Shown here piece by piece: positions 34,160 to 46,857 of a stretch of 64,000 nt of DNA. A program made the position numbers and the translations under genes. Source of the DNA: Rhododendron vialii (lineage: Eukaryota > Streptophyta > Magnoliopsida > Ericales > Ericaceae); contig NC_080557.1 in the NCBI RefSeq assembly GCF_030253575.1, positions 43,910,501 to 43,974,500 on the forward strand, in the 5' to 3' direction. Positions within the stretch are counted from its first letter, which is position 1, and each line of letters begins with the position of its first letter. Under the pieces are notes generated by a model, which saw only the letters and a list, made by a program, of their open reading frames with translations, was not told the DNA's origin and did not search any database.

Positions 34160-37100
34160 GGACCTTGATTTTAATTTCTTGTTGCATGTTTCTTCTTTTT
34201 TTGCCAAAGTGGTAGGAATTGTATTATATCAGAAAACAGCACGAAATTAGAGGTGTTCAGCGTGTGGGGCCCACCCCTTTGTGAGTGTGTGTATGGTTGT
34301 AAAATTATTGCTTTTTTTTTTTATCGTCGCGAAATAGAGGTCAATAATCTATTTACAAGCTCAAGAAGCTTCAAATTTTTTCAATCAGCTAGCTAGTTCT
34401 CAACGGAATCCGAATCCTCTGTGATGATTTAACTGTGAGAATTTTGTGAGGGTTTTGCTAAGAAGCTGATAACACATTAATGAGAAGATCCAATTGTCCA
34501 CAACAGCTTTCTTTGTTTCTAAACAAAACCACATGACGCCGCTTCAGGGGATAAAATTCTAACGGAGAAAAATACAAACCGTTTTCTTCTTATCCGTCAC
34601 ACAGCCGTTAGTTCCTTCTCCACAGAGCATCCGGATCCGTTTTCAACAAAAACGCCTGTAGTTGTTAGCTCACCGAGGAAAATGAACACCTGATTTTGAC
34701 AAATATGTGTTCAAACCGCCGGATTTATTTCTAACTTTCTCCATCGATTGTCAGTTTTCCAATCTTTTCTATATCCAATTAGTTAGAATGAATGGGCATA
34801 GGATGGCCCTTTGACCCGGGCCCTTGCCAGCCAAGCAGGGTGTTGAATAGTATCTAGTCGTTCATCTCGGCATCGACGATTCAGATTAAATCTGAACACA
34901 TATAGATCTAAAGAGTCCATTGCTCAGTCAAGATTCAAGCCGTCGATTCCCGAGATGGATGGCCGAATCAGCCACTCAGCACCGTTGCCAAACACCCTCG
35001 CTTGGAAGCATTTCCCGACCACAGTAACCAAGGCACAATAGGACCCTCCAATGGAGTAGTTATTTATAGGAGTGTAAATTATGTTCACAAGTAGTGGAAA
35101 CCGTCGTGGGGTTTCCATCACCGTCATTGTGAGCCCCACCATACTTTTATTATAGTAATATGAATCATGCATCTTGTAATGCTTGCAGAGTTACTTTATG
35201 TAACATATCAGTTTGATAGCATCGATAGGTATATCAAAAATTTGTAAACTAAGATTTAATTTTTACTCCTGTAAATGATGATGGGTGATTTTAATACCAA
35301 ATATTGTATAGATATATCAATGATTATTGAATCGATATTTTTTTTTTTACAAATTTTACTCCTGTTAATGGTAGAAGATGAACATAATCGATTATATAGG
35401 GATGGACAACATGCGGGCTACAGTTGCTGGACTTGACGGCCCAATCTATTAACTGTAACACTGGACTTTTTATTTACTTGGGCTATCAACAATTTATGGG
35501 CTCAAACAAATGTTTTTGGGCCAGTAAGTAGACAGCTAGGGTATCCCAAAATTTAACAGGTTGGTTCTACAACAGCGGCCCAAACTCTCCTAAGGTCCAG
35601 GTTTAAAACCTAGCAGGTACCATCAACCCTTTTAGAACCAATCGGTACGGTGCATTTTCCGGCTTTAATTAGACTTTCGGCAAGTAAGTGGTAAGATTGC
35701 GCTTGTAGAATTAGTTGAGGTGCACGTAAATTGACCCGGACACTTAAGTTATCAAAAAAAAACAGCTGCCCAAACTTCAGTCTGATTAGCACATTAGTAC
35801 CTTAGTGAAAAAAAACTAAGTTTTTGACTTTAAGCATATTATTGATTACACTACTTTTCGTCTAATGAAGAAAATCTTAGTAAATAAACTGCTGCTGCCG
35901 ACTTGCTTAATAAAAATATCAATGTTTTCGGTTTGTCAAGGACGAAGATTAATTGTCAAAAAAAATTAAGTCAACTTCCTTAACGCATTGGAACGATGTT
36001 TTTTTTCGTGTTTTAATTTATTTGACAGCGAAGACCTTGAGATTGAAGATTCATAATTATTATTACATTAATAATACGCTAGCCTGCACGGATGCTTAAA
36101 ACAAATCTTTTCAAACTATATTTATTCAATAATCTTCGCTAAATTTTCAAAAGTTTTTTTTTTCTTCATTTAAATATTAGTAACAACATGTCGCGCGTTG
36201 TTTTATACTAGTATTTCATAAATTAACAGGGTACTTAAATTTTTAAAAATCTGGGCATTGAATCTATCTAAGTGCCCCATGTGATGACTTAATACTAGTA
36301 ATACAGGAACAGTGTTGAGCTGTTTCCAGTCATTTGTTAAGAAAAAATTAAGTCTGATCACCTCATTTTCTAATGAATTAATGTCCCATTTTTCCCACTT
36401 AATTAGCTTTGATCATAATTTGGTTTGAGGATTTTGCTTTTGTATAAGTGCTTAGGAGTTAGGTCAATGTGGATTAATCCACAGGGGGAATCCGAACGCA
36501 GAAATTAAATAAAGAAATGAATTGAATAGCAAAAACATAGAAGAGCGCTAGATTTACGGGATTGGGAGATGCTGCAAAGCGGATTTACTTGATTCACCCG
36601 GCGTGTGTTTAGGTCAACGGTGGTTACAGTTGTTTCGCTGTGGGATGAAGAAAATTTAGAACACATAAAGGTGTCCTATTACCACCATTTATGTATCGAT
36701 CCGCCACTGCGTGCTCAAGGCTTAATTTGTGTGGGAGTAACGACAAAGAGTCCACCATATTACTTGGGCCCAATATACATTGAATGATCCATATCCACTT
36801 AAAAGGCTAAACCTTGTAAGTGGTGAGCCATCCAATTGTATATTAAGGTCCAACTCTTTTTCTGTTTATCCGATATGAGACTCAACGTTCACACATGTTC
36901 TAACAATTTATGCCTATGGTTGCAAATCTAGAAGACGAACAATCATAACTCAAAAATTATGATCGATCATCATGGACTTAGTCACATAATCCTTCAGAAC
37001 GGTCTTCGCTTCCCGCACTCAATTCTCGCTTTGCTCTCGCACCCTCAATCCTCATACTCACGAACTCTATTAATTGTTTGTTGGAGTTTTGAAAAATGCT

Positions 37101-38855
37101 TTCACGCTCCCACTCGCACGTTATAACCGAGTGGCTTTCATGTTGTCCAGTTTGCTAAAAAAAAAAACACTTTTTCTTTCTGAAGCTTCTTGTTTATCTT
37201 TGAAAATCAAGTGATTATGCCATCTTATTTGCAAGTTTTTTTTTTTTTTTTTTAAATGGCGGTGGTGAGAATCAAACTTGCAACTTTGGAGAAGTTGTTT
37301 TCCCCACTGACCTAATATCTCTTCAAAGTTTTTTAAAACTTCTAATCGGCAAGAACAGATCGAGTAACGGATGAGCCTGGACAACTGTCCGGAGTGGGAC
37401 TAAATCAAAGTAGTTTCTTTTTCCTTCTCAAAAACGTCAAAATTGGTACGCCAATTCAACCGCGCGCTCAACATTTTTTTTAAAAACTTCCAACACCAAT
37501 CCTCCAAGATTTTCTTTTTTATGTCGGAAGACTTAAATAATCATCCTCCTAAAACTGAATGCATCTATTTTACCTTTTGTACCGGATATAGATGCACAAG
37601 ATCATCCTCATCTACAAATTATACATGACTACCATGATTTTGTGCTCGTATAGATGGATCGAAAATATCCAAAAATGTCATTTTTATAACACGTATTGGT
37701 TGAATTTTATATCACCTAATTTCATATGTGATCAAAAAAATATTTCATGTTCAGTCACGCTCAGTTGAAATTCGGTGTCCGTCCTAGCCGGTTGACATCT
37801 GAAAATCAAATAGAAATTTTCAATGGAGACAAATCGTCCCCCCGATTTATATTGTCATCACTAGATTTACTATTGTATCACAAAATGTCAATAACCCATT
37901 CCCTTGGTCCCCATATATTTGTCACTTTCAGTATTTGAAGCCTTCAAAAAATTGCGCATATCTTTCAAATGATTTACTAGACAAAGTTTTCAAACGCATA
38001 AAACAAAACATTATAAATTGTATATTAGTGAGATTACTACTTTTTTAGAGACACGAATGCCAAAATCAACATATAAATTTGGACGGGAAGAGTAATATAT
38101 TCTAGAGAGTAATGTATTTCTTGATGTGCAAAAGAGATGAGATTGGACGCACGAATGTATTTGTTTGTGTGGAAGTTTTGTCTCTCTTTTTTGTGAGAGT
38201 CTTTATTTTCGTCTTTGGGCGAATATTACGTTTACAGATTGTGTTCTTTCAGATGATGTTACTTCACAATGACATTCGTGTCAACATGTAGTGCTCTACT
38301 ACCCTCTTATATATGATGTCTCATGTCTTTGCCAGCTAGAGCAATTCATAGTAGCTTGTCAGATCTGTAGCTTTGGGAGTTTATTGGTGTGTTCATGAAG
38401 TTCGTCTGATCGTCTGAGTATTTATTGTTTTTTTTCTTGGCTAGCACTTTATCTCTTTTTGAGACTGCTGGTACGAAATATGAAATTTCAACAGAATATG
38501 CGTCAAGCAATGCCTGGGTTGGGGTGAAAGATATCAACCGCCTTGTACTTTTCTCGCTTCGTATTAGTTAAACGATTAGTTTGACTTTATCCAAAATATT
38601 TATAATGAATTTCGTAGTGTAAGTGCTCTAGACTTACATCAATACAACTTCTAAAAAAAGAAAAAAAAAAAAAAAAAGAGTGATCAGGGAATGAAGATGC
38701 ATAAGTCTTGTAGAGCATTTTATTTCCCAAGAAAGAATAGTTTTGGGGATTGATTATCACGTTGAATATTAGACAAATGCAGCTACTTGAAGCAACCACG
38801 ACGCGAGACCAAATTCCATCACCACTCTGTAGCTACGCTAGCTACTGCATTGTAC
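34160..38855. other. Long intergenic stretch between peroxidase and LBD15-like genes, left half
   Basis: AT-rich with no supported gene. Seen in it: a SINE-like copy at about 35590-35762; a possible LTR-like relic at about 36480-36910 (GTGGTGAGCCATCCAATTG, then GATATGAGACTCAACG); and T or A homopolymer runs at 37237 and 38650. A TTGTATC/CATTTATGTATCGATCCGCC stretch near 36700 carries a hAT-end-like CCGCC word without a partner end. Confidence 0.4.
35590..35762 (+). mobile_element. Decayed SINE copy of the 4510-4698 family
   Basis: The end block GAATTAGTTGAGGTGCACGT and AAATTGACCCGGACACTTAA, followed by ATC and an A run, matches the tail of the SINEs at 4510 and 40210. A box B-like AGGTTTAAAACC lies near 35600. 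No TSD was identified. Confidence 0.5.
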
Positions 38856-39030
38856 GAGAAGTCTTTGGTCGCAAATTGGGTACCACGTGGCGGTACTTAG
38901 CGCTCATCCGAACAGTCCAAACGTGTTTTGGACGGTTCAGAGCCGAACACACTCTCTCTCTCTCTCTCTATCTCTGATGCATATTTGGGTACCACGTGGA
39001 TTATACCATATTTGCACCCAAAAACTTCTC
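38856..39030. mobile_element. Small foldback element related to 5162-5392
   Basis: The left end GAGAAGTCTTTGGTCGCAAA and, on the other strand, right end GAGAAGTTTTTGGGTGCAAA are followed by GGGTACCACGTGG on both arms. GTGTTTTGGACGG is shared with the element at 5162. GCATTGTAC (left) and GCATTATAC (right, offset by four bases) may be a decayed TSD. A short CT microsatellite lies in the middle. Confidence 0.55.
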
Positions 39031-39700
39031 GATCGCATTATACATTACTGTTTTTGTGTGCTTGTCAATCTCAAAACCTAAAGTTTACAACTCCGTAAAC
39101 TTTTAATGTCCCCAAGATTGTTTTTCTTTTTTGGTTGTGATGAGAATCAAAATTTCGAACTTCAATATAAATTCTTTACTTGTTGTTATGCTCTCACCCG
39201 CTGTCAAAGACATAGGTATCTGTATGGGTGGGGCCCGGGCCAACTCCCACTTTTTAAGAATTACCTTATATATAGTATATATAAGGCATACATTTAATAG
39301 TCATTATATACGATAAGGCCCCTCCAAACTTCAAAAGTAAAATAAATATCAAATATGAAAATAAATGGGGTAAGATGTAGCAAAAAAAAAAAAATTACTT
39401 CATTGTATGTCCATATATATGTTTTTGCCAAGTATGAACTGAAAGTGGCTGTGTTGTTTTGTTTTATAATATTATTCATTAGATTTCATGCTTGAATTTA
39501 AAAGTATATATAAGAAAAACTTAAAAAATCAACAACCATGTGCATATATGTGGATTCTAGGTTCTAAGCTTCGCTCCCCGCTTTCCAAATCCTAGCTCTA
39601 CCCCTGCCCGTTTTCACGTTCTCACTCTGCTAACCCAATCATAAAATAATATACATGCACATTATATAGTTACAAATAATTTTCTTGTTTATGTATATCC

Positions 39701-39795
39701 TTTTTTTTTTTTTTTTGCTAAGCAAATTTTTTTATTAATCTTTAAAGAAAGTACAAAGATTAAACGGATCTCAGGCCATATGTATTATTATATCC
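39701..39795 (-). mobile_element. LINE-type 3' end fragment (minus strand)
   Basis: A 16-bp T-run is followed by GCTAAGCAAATTTTTTTATT and AATCTTTAAAGAAAGTACAA, similar to the block at 26803. The distal limit is not defined. Confidence 0.4.
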
Positions 39796-40209
39796 AGTTA
39801 AGTGCCTAACTATCTATGTAGTCTTTTAACCGACCTACTCTGGGTGAAATCTACACGCCAAGGCCCTAGAAACATCTTGCATTATAGTAACACCATGTTG
39901 GCATACACACAAAGTTAGGGAATCAAAATAAGTTACTATACCCGGAATTAAACCCCTGGTACAGAACTATTCGAAAAATAAACGTAGGGTCGAATTTTAA
40001 TTTTGGTACATTGTGGGCCGTATCCAAGGGTATGTATTGGTCGGACGGGTCACTGTTACTTGCTTATGATTACAAATTTTTATACAGAAAATGATGTGAC
40101 AAGAAAATTAAAATCAAATGGTGGTGATAGAAACTGGAACCAACTTATAATGGAGTATATTCCATAAGAATTTTAACTTCGACAAGCCACTTGGAACAAT
40201 TGAAGTAGC

Positions 40210-40422
40210 CAACCGAACGGGTTTGGTTAAGTGTATATGAGAAAGCAAATACGTACATATTTATCCTCCATGAGATCACGTTTTCAACTCCCGCATAGGC
40301 CAAACATTCTAAACCTTGGGGTCACTAAGAGGGTTTGTCCGGTCGTTTAACTCAGGACCCGAGAATTAGTCGAGATGCGTACAAGCTGGTCCGAACATCT
40401 TATTATAAAAAATAAAAAAAAG
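40210..40422 (+). mobile_element. SINE of the 4510-4698 family
   Basis: It is flanked by TGAAGTAGC at 40201-40209 and 40423-40431. The head contains GGTTTGGTTAAGTGTATATG and ATGAGATCACGTTTTCAACT; the tail contains GAGAATTAGTCGAGATGCGT and CAAGCTGGTCCGAACATC, then an A-rich end. Confidence 0.7.
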
Positions 40423-40660
40423 TGAAGTAGCTAGCACATCCTAGGAATGCCAATGCCCCTCATAGTTTAAAATTATAACATTCGTGCACCATCATCTAAA
40501 CTAATACAGTATTTAAGAAACCGATACAATCACACTGGCAGTGACGGGCTACCATCTACTATAGCAAATTCTTTCCCACAATAACCATTTAAACACAAAG
40601 AGAAAATTTCGTTGCAATTTTATAGCGTATGTTTATGCTCGGTTGTTACTTTCAAAGTTT

Positions 40661-40718
40661 CGGAATTAGTCGAGGTGCGCGCAAACTAGCCCGAACATCC
40701 GGTTGTCCAAAAAAAAAA
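40661..40718 (+). mobile_element. 3' fragment of the same SINE family
   Basis: CGGAATTAGTCGAGGTGCGC, CAAACTAGCCCGAACATCCG and a terminal A run match the SINE tail. No tRNA-like head is recognisable upstream. Confidence 0.55.
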
Positions 40719-41322
40719 TTGTCAAACTTCAACCTGCAATTAATGTCTCCATAAAATAATAAAATGGTAAATGGAACAAGATGAAGAAATGTGGTCCTAC
40801 TACGTACTAGTATTTATTGTTTCACCAAATTGTGTCAACAAAATTTCCAACCCATGTATGGGGAGAATCACAAAGACCTTAACCCTTTTGTCCCTTCAAT
40901 GCCATTTAATAGTCCTTCAAGCAAGCCCTTAATTTAAAGGGCACAGACTCAAATGCATGTACAAATGGACTCAAAATTCAGTCAAAGCATAGTAATTCCC
41001 CTCACGTGCAACGAATTCTAATGGTACATGCACCACATAGATATGGAGACTTCTACCAATGCTAGAACTTACCACACATTTGGCTATCATCTGATGAATT
41101 CTATCGACGTTATCCCGCGGAGCTCATGTAACAACCTATGATCGGTCTCCATTCGATTCACAATCTCCCACTTATTGATTTCACAAACTAATCAACAGAA
41201 ACGTTTTTGAAAACTGATATATTTGTCACATGATACAGTTTCTCTCGAGTTACCAGAGCTCTACTCGTCGTGAGATGAGTTAGTGCGCCCGCCGGTAACT
41301 AAAGAGAAGCCCAGCTAGCTGC

Positions 41323-44037
41323 TTAGCCAAAATAAGAAACACTGTTGCTGGGAATGGAGTTATAGCTCGTCGTGGTGGCTACCGGCGATGTGTACAAAGA
41401 AGGAGAAGAAGAAACAACAACAACAGAAGGGGGAGGCGGCCTTGGCTGTGGTGTCGGCGGGGTAGGAGGGGGAGGGGGAGTTGGGGCCGCAGGCGGCAGT
41501 GCGGCCGCCACCGCCACGTCCCCGGAAGTGGCTAAAGCGGCATGAGTAGAAGCCATGATATTACTGGCAGCCTCTCTATATTTGTACTTCAATATTTCAC
41601 CCCTTACTGCATTAAGTTCCGCTTGCAAAGATTGAACCTGTTGTTGCAGAGCTGAAATTGCTCCCATGCATCCGTACACCGGATCTCTAAGCCTAACGTT
41701 AGCTTCATAGACTAAACTGTTCGCGGCATCGGCTCTTTGGCTCTCTGGTACCTCCTAAATTGTTCATCAAAATACAAGAATCGAAAATCAGAATTACTTG
41801 CTAATGAATCTAAAATGATATGACGCCAAAAAAAAAAGTCACAACCGACGCATTTGAGATAAAGGTCGAAAGTGTATAACTCAAGGCCCTAATATCACGC
41901 CCATTAAGGGTATGGATTACGGCAAGGACTTGATCCTTGTGTTTTAGAGAGCAAATTAAGATGGTACCACTGTCTCAAAGATTAATAAAAATCATTTTTA
42001 TTGTTATAAAATGATATTTTCTTCATTCCGATTTGTTTGTCTAATCTTGAAATTCCAATTTATAATAGAGATTGAATGATTACTTTTGAAAATGTTCAAC
42101 TTTTCAAAAAGTACCCTTCACTTTTTGGTATTTGATGAGAGTACACTCTCTCTCTAATGCATATGAGAGAGGGCATCAAAGAAATATTTCAAGGTCACAA
42201 ACATTTTGGGACACAAGAAAGTCAAAATTGGGACAAATAAATCGGGACGAAAGAAATAAGATGGTACCGCATTTGGTGTTTTTATTTTTCCAATTGTCAT
42301 TTTATAGCATGTGTTTTTAAAACCAGAAGAGTAATCACTCATTGCTTTTCGTTTTCGGATGAAGACAGATTTGACAACAAATGTTGATGACATCGTTGCA
42401 GTGTTTTCCAAGAAGTGGGATTTTTTTTTTGTCGGCAACAAAAAATTTACAGGTAACTCAATAAAAGGTACATCGAGATAAGATGTGAGCACACTAGCCA
42501 CAATACGGCTAAGCATGAGACCAAGAAAAAGAAAACATCCAGCAAAGAGCTGAAAGAAGGAAGCAAAAGCTGAAACTGGGGTTTTCTCATGATTTTTTGT
42601 TCTACAAAAAATTTCATGAGCAGTTCCGCGTAATATTCATTTTTTAATTTCTGAACAAAAATGAAATGATAAAACAAAATCATAGCGGCTCAAAATAGGA
42701 TTCTTGTAGCCGACTAGATTTAAGGTTCTTGATTCTTTTTCGAAAACAATTGTTTCAAAACAACTCCCAAAAGATAACAAACAAAAAAGGTTTTCCTTGT
42801 TTTCCATGGATCCCAAACTACAACAAAGCCTGGCCTAATTAATTAAGAGCCTGTATGGTCATCCACTATTTTATCTATCTAGTCGTCTTATTTGATTATT
42901 TTGAGTCTAAATCTAGGCAATATATATACATATATGTCTAGATTCAGACAGAAAATAAGTGCATAACGAGGACGAATAATCTCCGGCCAGTTCCTTTTTC
43001 TGATCAAAAAACGAGGACAAATAATAAAGACAACGAGCAATGCTAACCAAACAGACCCCTAAGTCGGGTAGAACTCGGCTTACCATGAGCATCTTGGAGA
43101 CGTTGCTAGCGCCAAAGACTTTGTGAACCGCGGCGAATTTGTGGGGTTCATGTGGTGAGAAATAGGGAGAGAAAGGGCACTCCTCAGCACACCTCCTCCT
43201 CAACAGCTTACATGCAGCACAAGGTGTGATGGTGTTGAGTGTCGAACCCAGGATATGCCTTCTCCCCATTTGATCAAAAGATGCCGCATCTATCTCCCTC
43301 TTGATCTTCTTTCCTATCTCATCAAATCTCTCCCTGCGAAAAGTCAAGCCAACTCTGGTTAATTGTTGAAGAAACAAGGGTTCTTGATTGCTGGAGAACT
43401 CAAATAAGTTAGGGTTCTTTCTTTTGTGAGAATATGTCAAGTATTTTTGCTAAAATTACAACGTGAGCCCGAAGGATGGAAGCCTTCGTCGAACTTGTCT
43501 GCGATGAGAAAACCAGCAGATGCATCGACAAACACTGACTGGCCGGGGAGGGAAATATCCGACGTTAAATACATAAAATCTGGAGATGATTATGTTTCCA
43601 GAAGACGTACCGATTGTAGGAAAAATCGTTTGGTTTCCCTTTCCATCCAACAAAAGTGAAACGAGGCTCCCTCCCTCGGAATACTGTTTCCAGAATCTTA
43701 GCTTTGCACGCAAAATACTACAGTATTCGTGAGGAATAAAAAATGTTTTTTTTTTTTTTTGATCAGCGGACTAGTAAAAGTTAACACCGACTATTTTTGC
43801 GTCATATCTAATTTCTAGCGTAATTGTTTCAAGGATACAATCATTTTTCCTCCCCAAACAATTGATTCTTTTCCAAAACGAAAATCAACGAAACCAAGTT
43901 TTTTTTTTGGTAAGTAAACCAAGCTTAATTTTGTGTGTGCGCTAAATCAATGAAAACGAGTTTCAAACATAGTCCACATAGAAACAGTGCACTAAAAATT
44001 CTGAAAACTGCAAACAAACTAAGCTGATGAGTATAAT

Positions 44038-44087
<50 letters not shown>

Positions 44088-44125
44088 AAAATCTTAAACT
44101 AGGGTTTTTACCTTTCTCTGGACAT
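41323..44125 (-). CDS. LBD15: LOB-domain transcription factor, LBD15-like (3 exons)
   Basis: Exons on the minus strand: 44112-44125 (14 nt), 43084-43333 and 41323-41754, 696 nt in all, 231 residues, GT-AG introns. The first exon encodes MSRE plus two bases of an Arg codon, which splices to give MSRERERFDEIGKKIKRE as in LBD15. The LOB domain shows the CX2CX6CX3C zinc block (CAACKLLRRRCAEEC), then FSPYFSPHEPHKFAAVHK, the GAS block (VFGASNVSKML) and the coiled-coil-like LQQQVQSLQAELNAV. The Pro/Ser-rich tail ends in YFG, as I recall for the Arabidopsis protein. LBD proteins are plant-specific nuclear DNA-binding factors; LBD15 is associated with vascular development. An alternative ATG lies in the intron before exon 2, but it would miss the conserved N-terminus. 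Orthology is by remembered sequence. Confidence 0.93.
42015..42260. mobile_element. Decayed MITE in intron 2 of the LBD15-like gene
   Basis: ATTTTCTTCATTCCGATTTG with TTTGTC at the left pairs imperfectly with GGGACAAATAAATCGGGACG and AAAGAAAT at the right. The ends are weakly defined and no TSD could be fixed; it may be an old Stowaway copy. Confidence 0.4.
44041..44081. repeat. (GA)n microsatellite in intron 1 of the LBD15-like gene
   Basis: About 20 GA units (CT on the coding strand), 30 bp downstream of the first donor. Confidence 0.95.
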
Positions 44126-44396
44126 TAATCAAGCATGCCGTGAAGCTCTATGGGGATATAGATGGATGGATCGGTTGGAAGAAGAGAGTTTGAAAAGGGA
44201 GAGAAGAAGAAGCAAAAGAAAGAATCAGAAAGGGAGAAAAAGAGAGTGCTTAAAAGGCAAGGTAAGTAGGAAGAAAGTTGGTCAAGTGGATTTTTGAAAT
44301 TAGGAAACAAAACAAAAAAAAGGGAAGTATATTATATTATTAGGAGAAGGTGATACATATTCTTACAATATCATATTACCTTGATATTGGACAAAT

Positions 44397-44398
<2 letters not shown>

Positions 44399-44432
<34 letters not shown>
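44399..44432. repeat. (GA)n microsatellite upstream of the LBD15-like gene
   Basis: About 17 GA units some 275 bp upstream of the ATG. GA/CT tracts are common in plant promoters and leaders; any regulatory role here is inference. Confidence 0.9.
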
Positions 44433-44435
<3 letters not shown>

Positions 44436-44537
44436 CCAGCTCTGGGTCAAGGATAGCCCACGTGTGAGTTCGTGCAGCTATTGACTTTTGAAAGCAACCA
44501 ATATTTGGAAAAAATTATTTGCGTAAAGTCTAGGATC

Positions 44538-44864
44538 ACGGCTCCATTTTCACTGCTCTATGTGGGATCCATTCTGGGACCAACAAAATACCCCAAAAAA
44601 ATGCTCATAAATTTTAAAATATTTTTTTTATGTAATTCTATAAAAAAATCAGCTCAATCGCATATTGGTATGTATGTTTTCTGAATTCGTATGGGCAAAA
44701 CTGTGCAGTTTCGCTCTACGATTTTAGAAAACATACCTACCAATATGCGATCAAATTGATTTTTTACAGGACCCCAAAAAAAGTATTTCAAATTTTATGA
44801 GAATTTTATGTATTTATGTGGGACATAAAGTGGGGCCCACATGGAGCGATGGAAATGGAGCGGT
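44538..44864. mobile_element. Foldback MITE upstream of the LBD15-like gene
   Basis: Arms: ACGGCTCCATTTTCACTGCT at left and, reversed, ACCGCTCCATTTCCATCGCT at right. Near the centre, CGCATATTGGTATGTATGTT faces its complement (AACATACCTACCAATATGCG). The 327-bp element could fold over most of its length. TSD unclear. Confidence 0.7.
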
Positions 44865-45662
44865 AAACGTAGCACTGATTTGGGCCTTGCTTCACACCTA
44901 CAGTACCTAAATAGTTAGAATTTGGGAAATGATTATTGAACTCCATTTTTAACCAAATGCATTTGCATTAATTTTTTTTAATGTACTTATAAAAATATGA
45001 CTTAATTGTTATTCACATATTAAACTTTGGAGTCTTTTTTAACACATGCACGAAAGGATAGATTTTGTAATTCTTTTGTATAAATAAAGACGAAATAAAT
45101 GCATTTGAATAAAAATGAAGTGTAATAATTAATTTCCCCAAAAATTCTGTATTCCATCAATGCTCCAAGCTGTATAGAAATTAACAAGCTAGTGGTCATG
45201 GCATTATTTTTCCCAAGGCTAGTTCTAGAATAATTTTGCACTTGTCTTTGGTCAGGCCAAGTGTCTACATATTAGTTTTTGAAAACGGGCTTCTCTGTGG
45301 TCAACTCACGCCCAATTGAGTGTCGTCTAAGAGGGAGCCAGAGGATCCAACGTTGTGGTTTTTTTTTTTTTTTTTAAACTCGACATCGTGGATTCGTTTG
45401 GAAAAATTGTACAAGAAATTCGACCGGAAAGAAACCTAACTATAGGATTTTTTATTTTTATTTTTATTTTTTCGTCGTTTTTCACAAGATTAGATTATTA
45501 GACTTCTCAGCCTATTTATATAGGCTTGTCAACCCTAATTGTAGAAAATTAAAATAGCATTGGAAGAGGAGCTGACCATGTGTTAATTAATTACTCATGT
45601 AGTCCAATAAAATTAACGTAGAAATCTCACAAGTAATATTAATTCTGCAGAGATGGAAAATC

Positions 45663-46084
45663 GGATTCAAGGAGCGTGCTGTGCAGCGTGCTGCGCGGCC
45701 ACCAGAGTTGTCTAGCCGGCATCGGCCCGATGATCAGAGACGTCCACTGCGTAAAGCTCATCGAGTACTACAAGTATACCAAAAATCAACCCAATCAAAT
45801 ATCGTTAACTACTTCATCGGAATACATATAATTTGGAAAAAAATGAATCCTAATGGATACGAAACACTGGATCAAAACCACTGAATCCATTCTTTTCGAA
45901 TTATATGTGTTCCGATGAGGCACTTAACGATATTTGATCGGGTTGATTTTTGGTACACTTGTAGTACTCGACGAGCTCTACGCAGTAGACGTCTCCGATC
46001 GTCGGGCCGATGCCGGCAAGGCGGCTCCGGAGGCCGCGCAGCACGCTGCACAGCACGTAGCTGTGCAGCACGCTCCCTGAATCC
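45663..46084. mobile_element. Mutator-like foldback element with 9-bp TSD
   Basis: The perfect TSD TGGAAAATC lies at 45654-45662 and 46085-46093. The arms, about 200 bp each, begin GGATTCAAGGAGCGTGCTG and (reversed) GGATTCAGGGAGCGTGCTG and remain similar to the centre. Shared with 4721-5090: AGAGCTC-TCGAGTA, (C/G)AATCAAATATCGTTAA-type arm and a CACTGGATC/GAATCCATTCTTTTC centre. GC-rich termini contain repeated GCACGCTGCACAGCACG words. Frames on it are by-products of the palindrome. Confidence 0.88.
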
Positions 46085-46330
46085 TGGAAAATCATTCAAG
46101 TGGGTATCTCTATTTGTTTTAGCGGATCGATATGACCACCGAAATGGACTACAAGTCTAAGGTGATTGCATATCCGATATTTTGTTGAAATGTTTTTTTA
46201 ATTGGGATTGAATTTCCTCTATTAGATATAATGATTTCATAATCCAAAAAAATGTGAGATAAACAACACCATGGGGGCTGCATTATTTTGCTAATAAATA
46301 AGTAGTTACTATATCAACGGTCTAACTTAA

Positions 46331-46490
46331 GGTTCCGTTCGTTTGAAATGTAAATCATTTTCCTTGTAAAATATTATACCCATTTTCTAGTTTAGTTGAC
46401 AAGATAGGAGTAAAACATTTTACTCTGTAAAATTTTTTCTTGCAAATGAAGAAAAATAACTTCCCCTCAAAACTACCGTAAATCATTTTA

Positions 46491-46524
<34 letters not shown>

Positions 46525-46565
46525 TGAAGCATATTTCTTTTGTTCTTCTACTGATCTCGCTGTGT

Positions 46566-46617
<52 letters not shown>

Positions 46618-46857
46618 CTATAGCAATCGATTGATCAGAGACTACAAGTATATTGAAGTACTTCCGTATTTGTTGGTGAACTCATCCGGCAATTAGCACA
46701 TAATGATTGTTCAAGAGAAATTTTAAATTTTCATTGTGATATCCTTATAACAACCAAACACCCAAAAAAAGAAATTGACAAGTTTTGTTTTGGCAAATCA
46801 ATTTGCATAACAAAATATTTTACAGCGGAAAATATTTTCCGTTGAAACAAACGAATT
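46331..46857. mobile_element. Possible MITE with GTTCGTTT ends and an AT microsatellite
   Basis: AAGGTTCCGTTCGTTTGAAA at the left faces GGAAAATATTTTCCGTTGAA and ACAAACGAA at the right. The interior has (CT)n(CA)n at 46491-46523 and an (AT)n run of about 44 bp at 46572-46615. Ends are inexact and no TSD was found. Confidence 0.45.
46572..46615. repeat. (AT)n microsatellite
   Basis: About 22 uninterrupted TA units. Confidence 0.95.

Noticed and set aside
44125..44310. Minus-strand 61-residue frame ahead of the LBD15-like gene
   Set aside because: It is hydrophobic, low-complexity, and lies in the presumed leader and promoter; it is not conserved as far as I know.
45872..46160. Arg/Ala-rich frames on both strands
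   Set aside because: They come from the GC-rich arm of a palindromic Mutator-like element and mirror each other.
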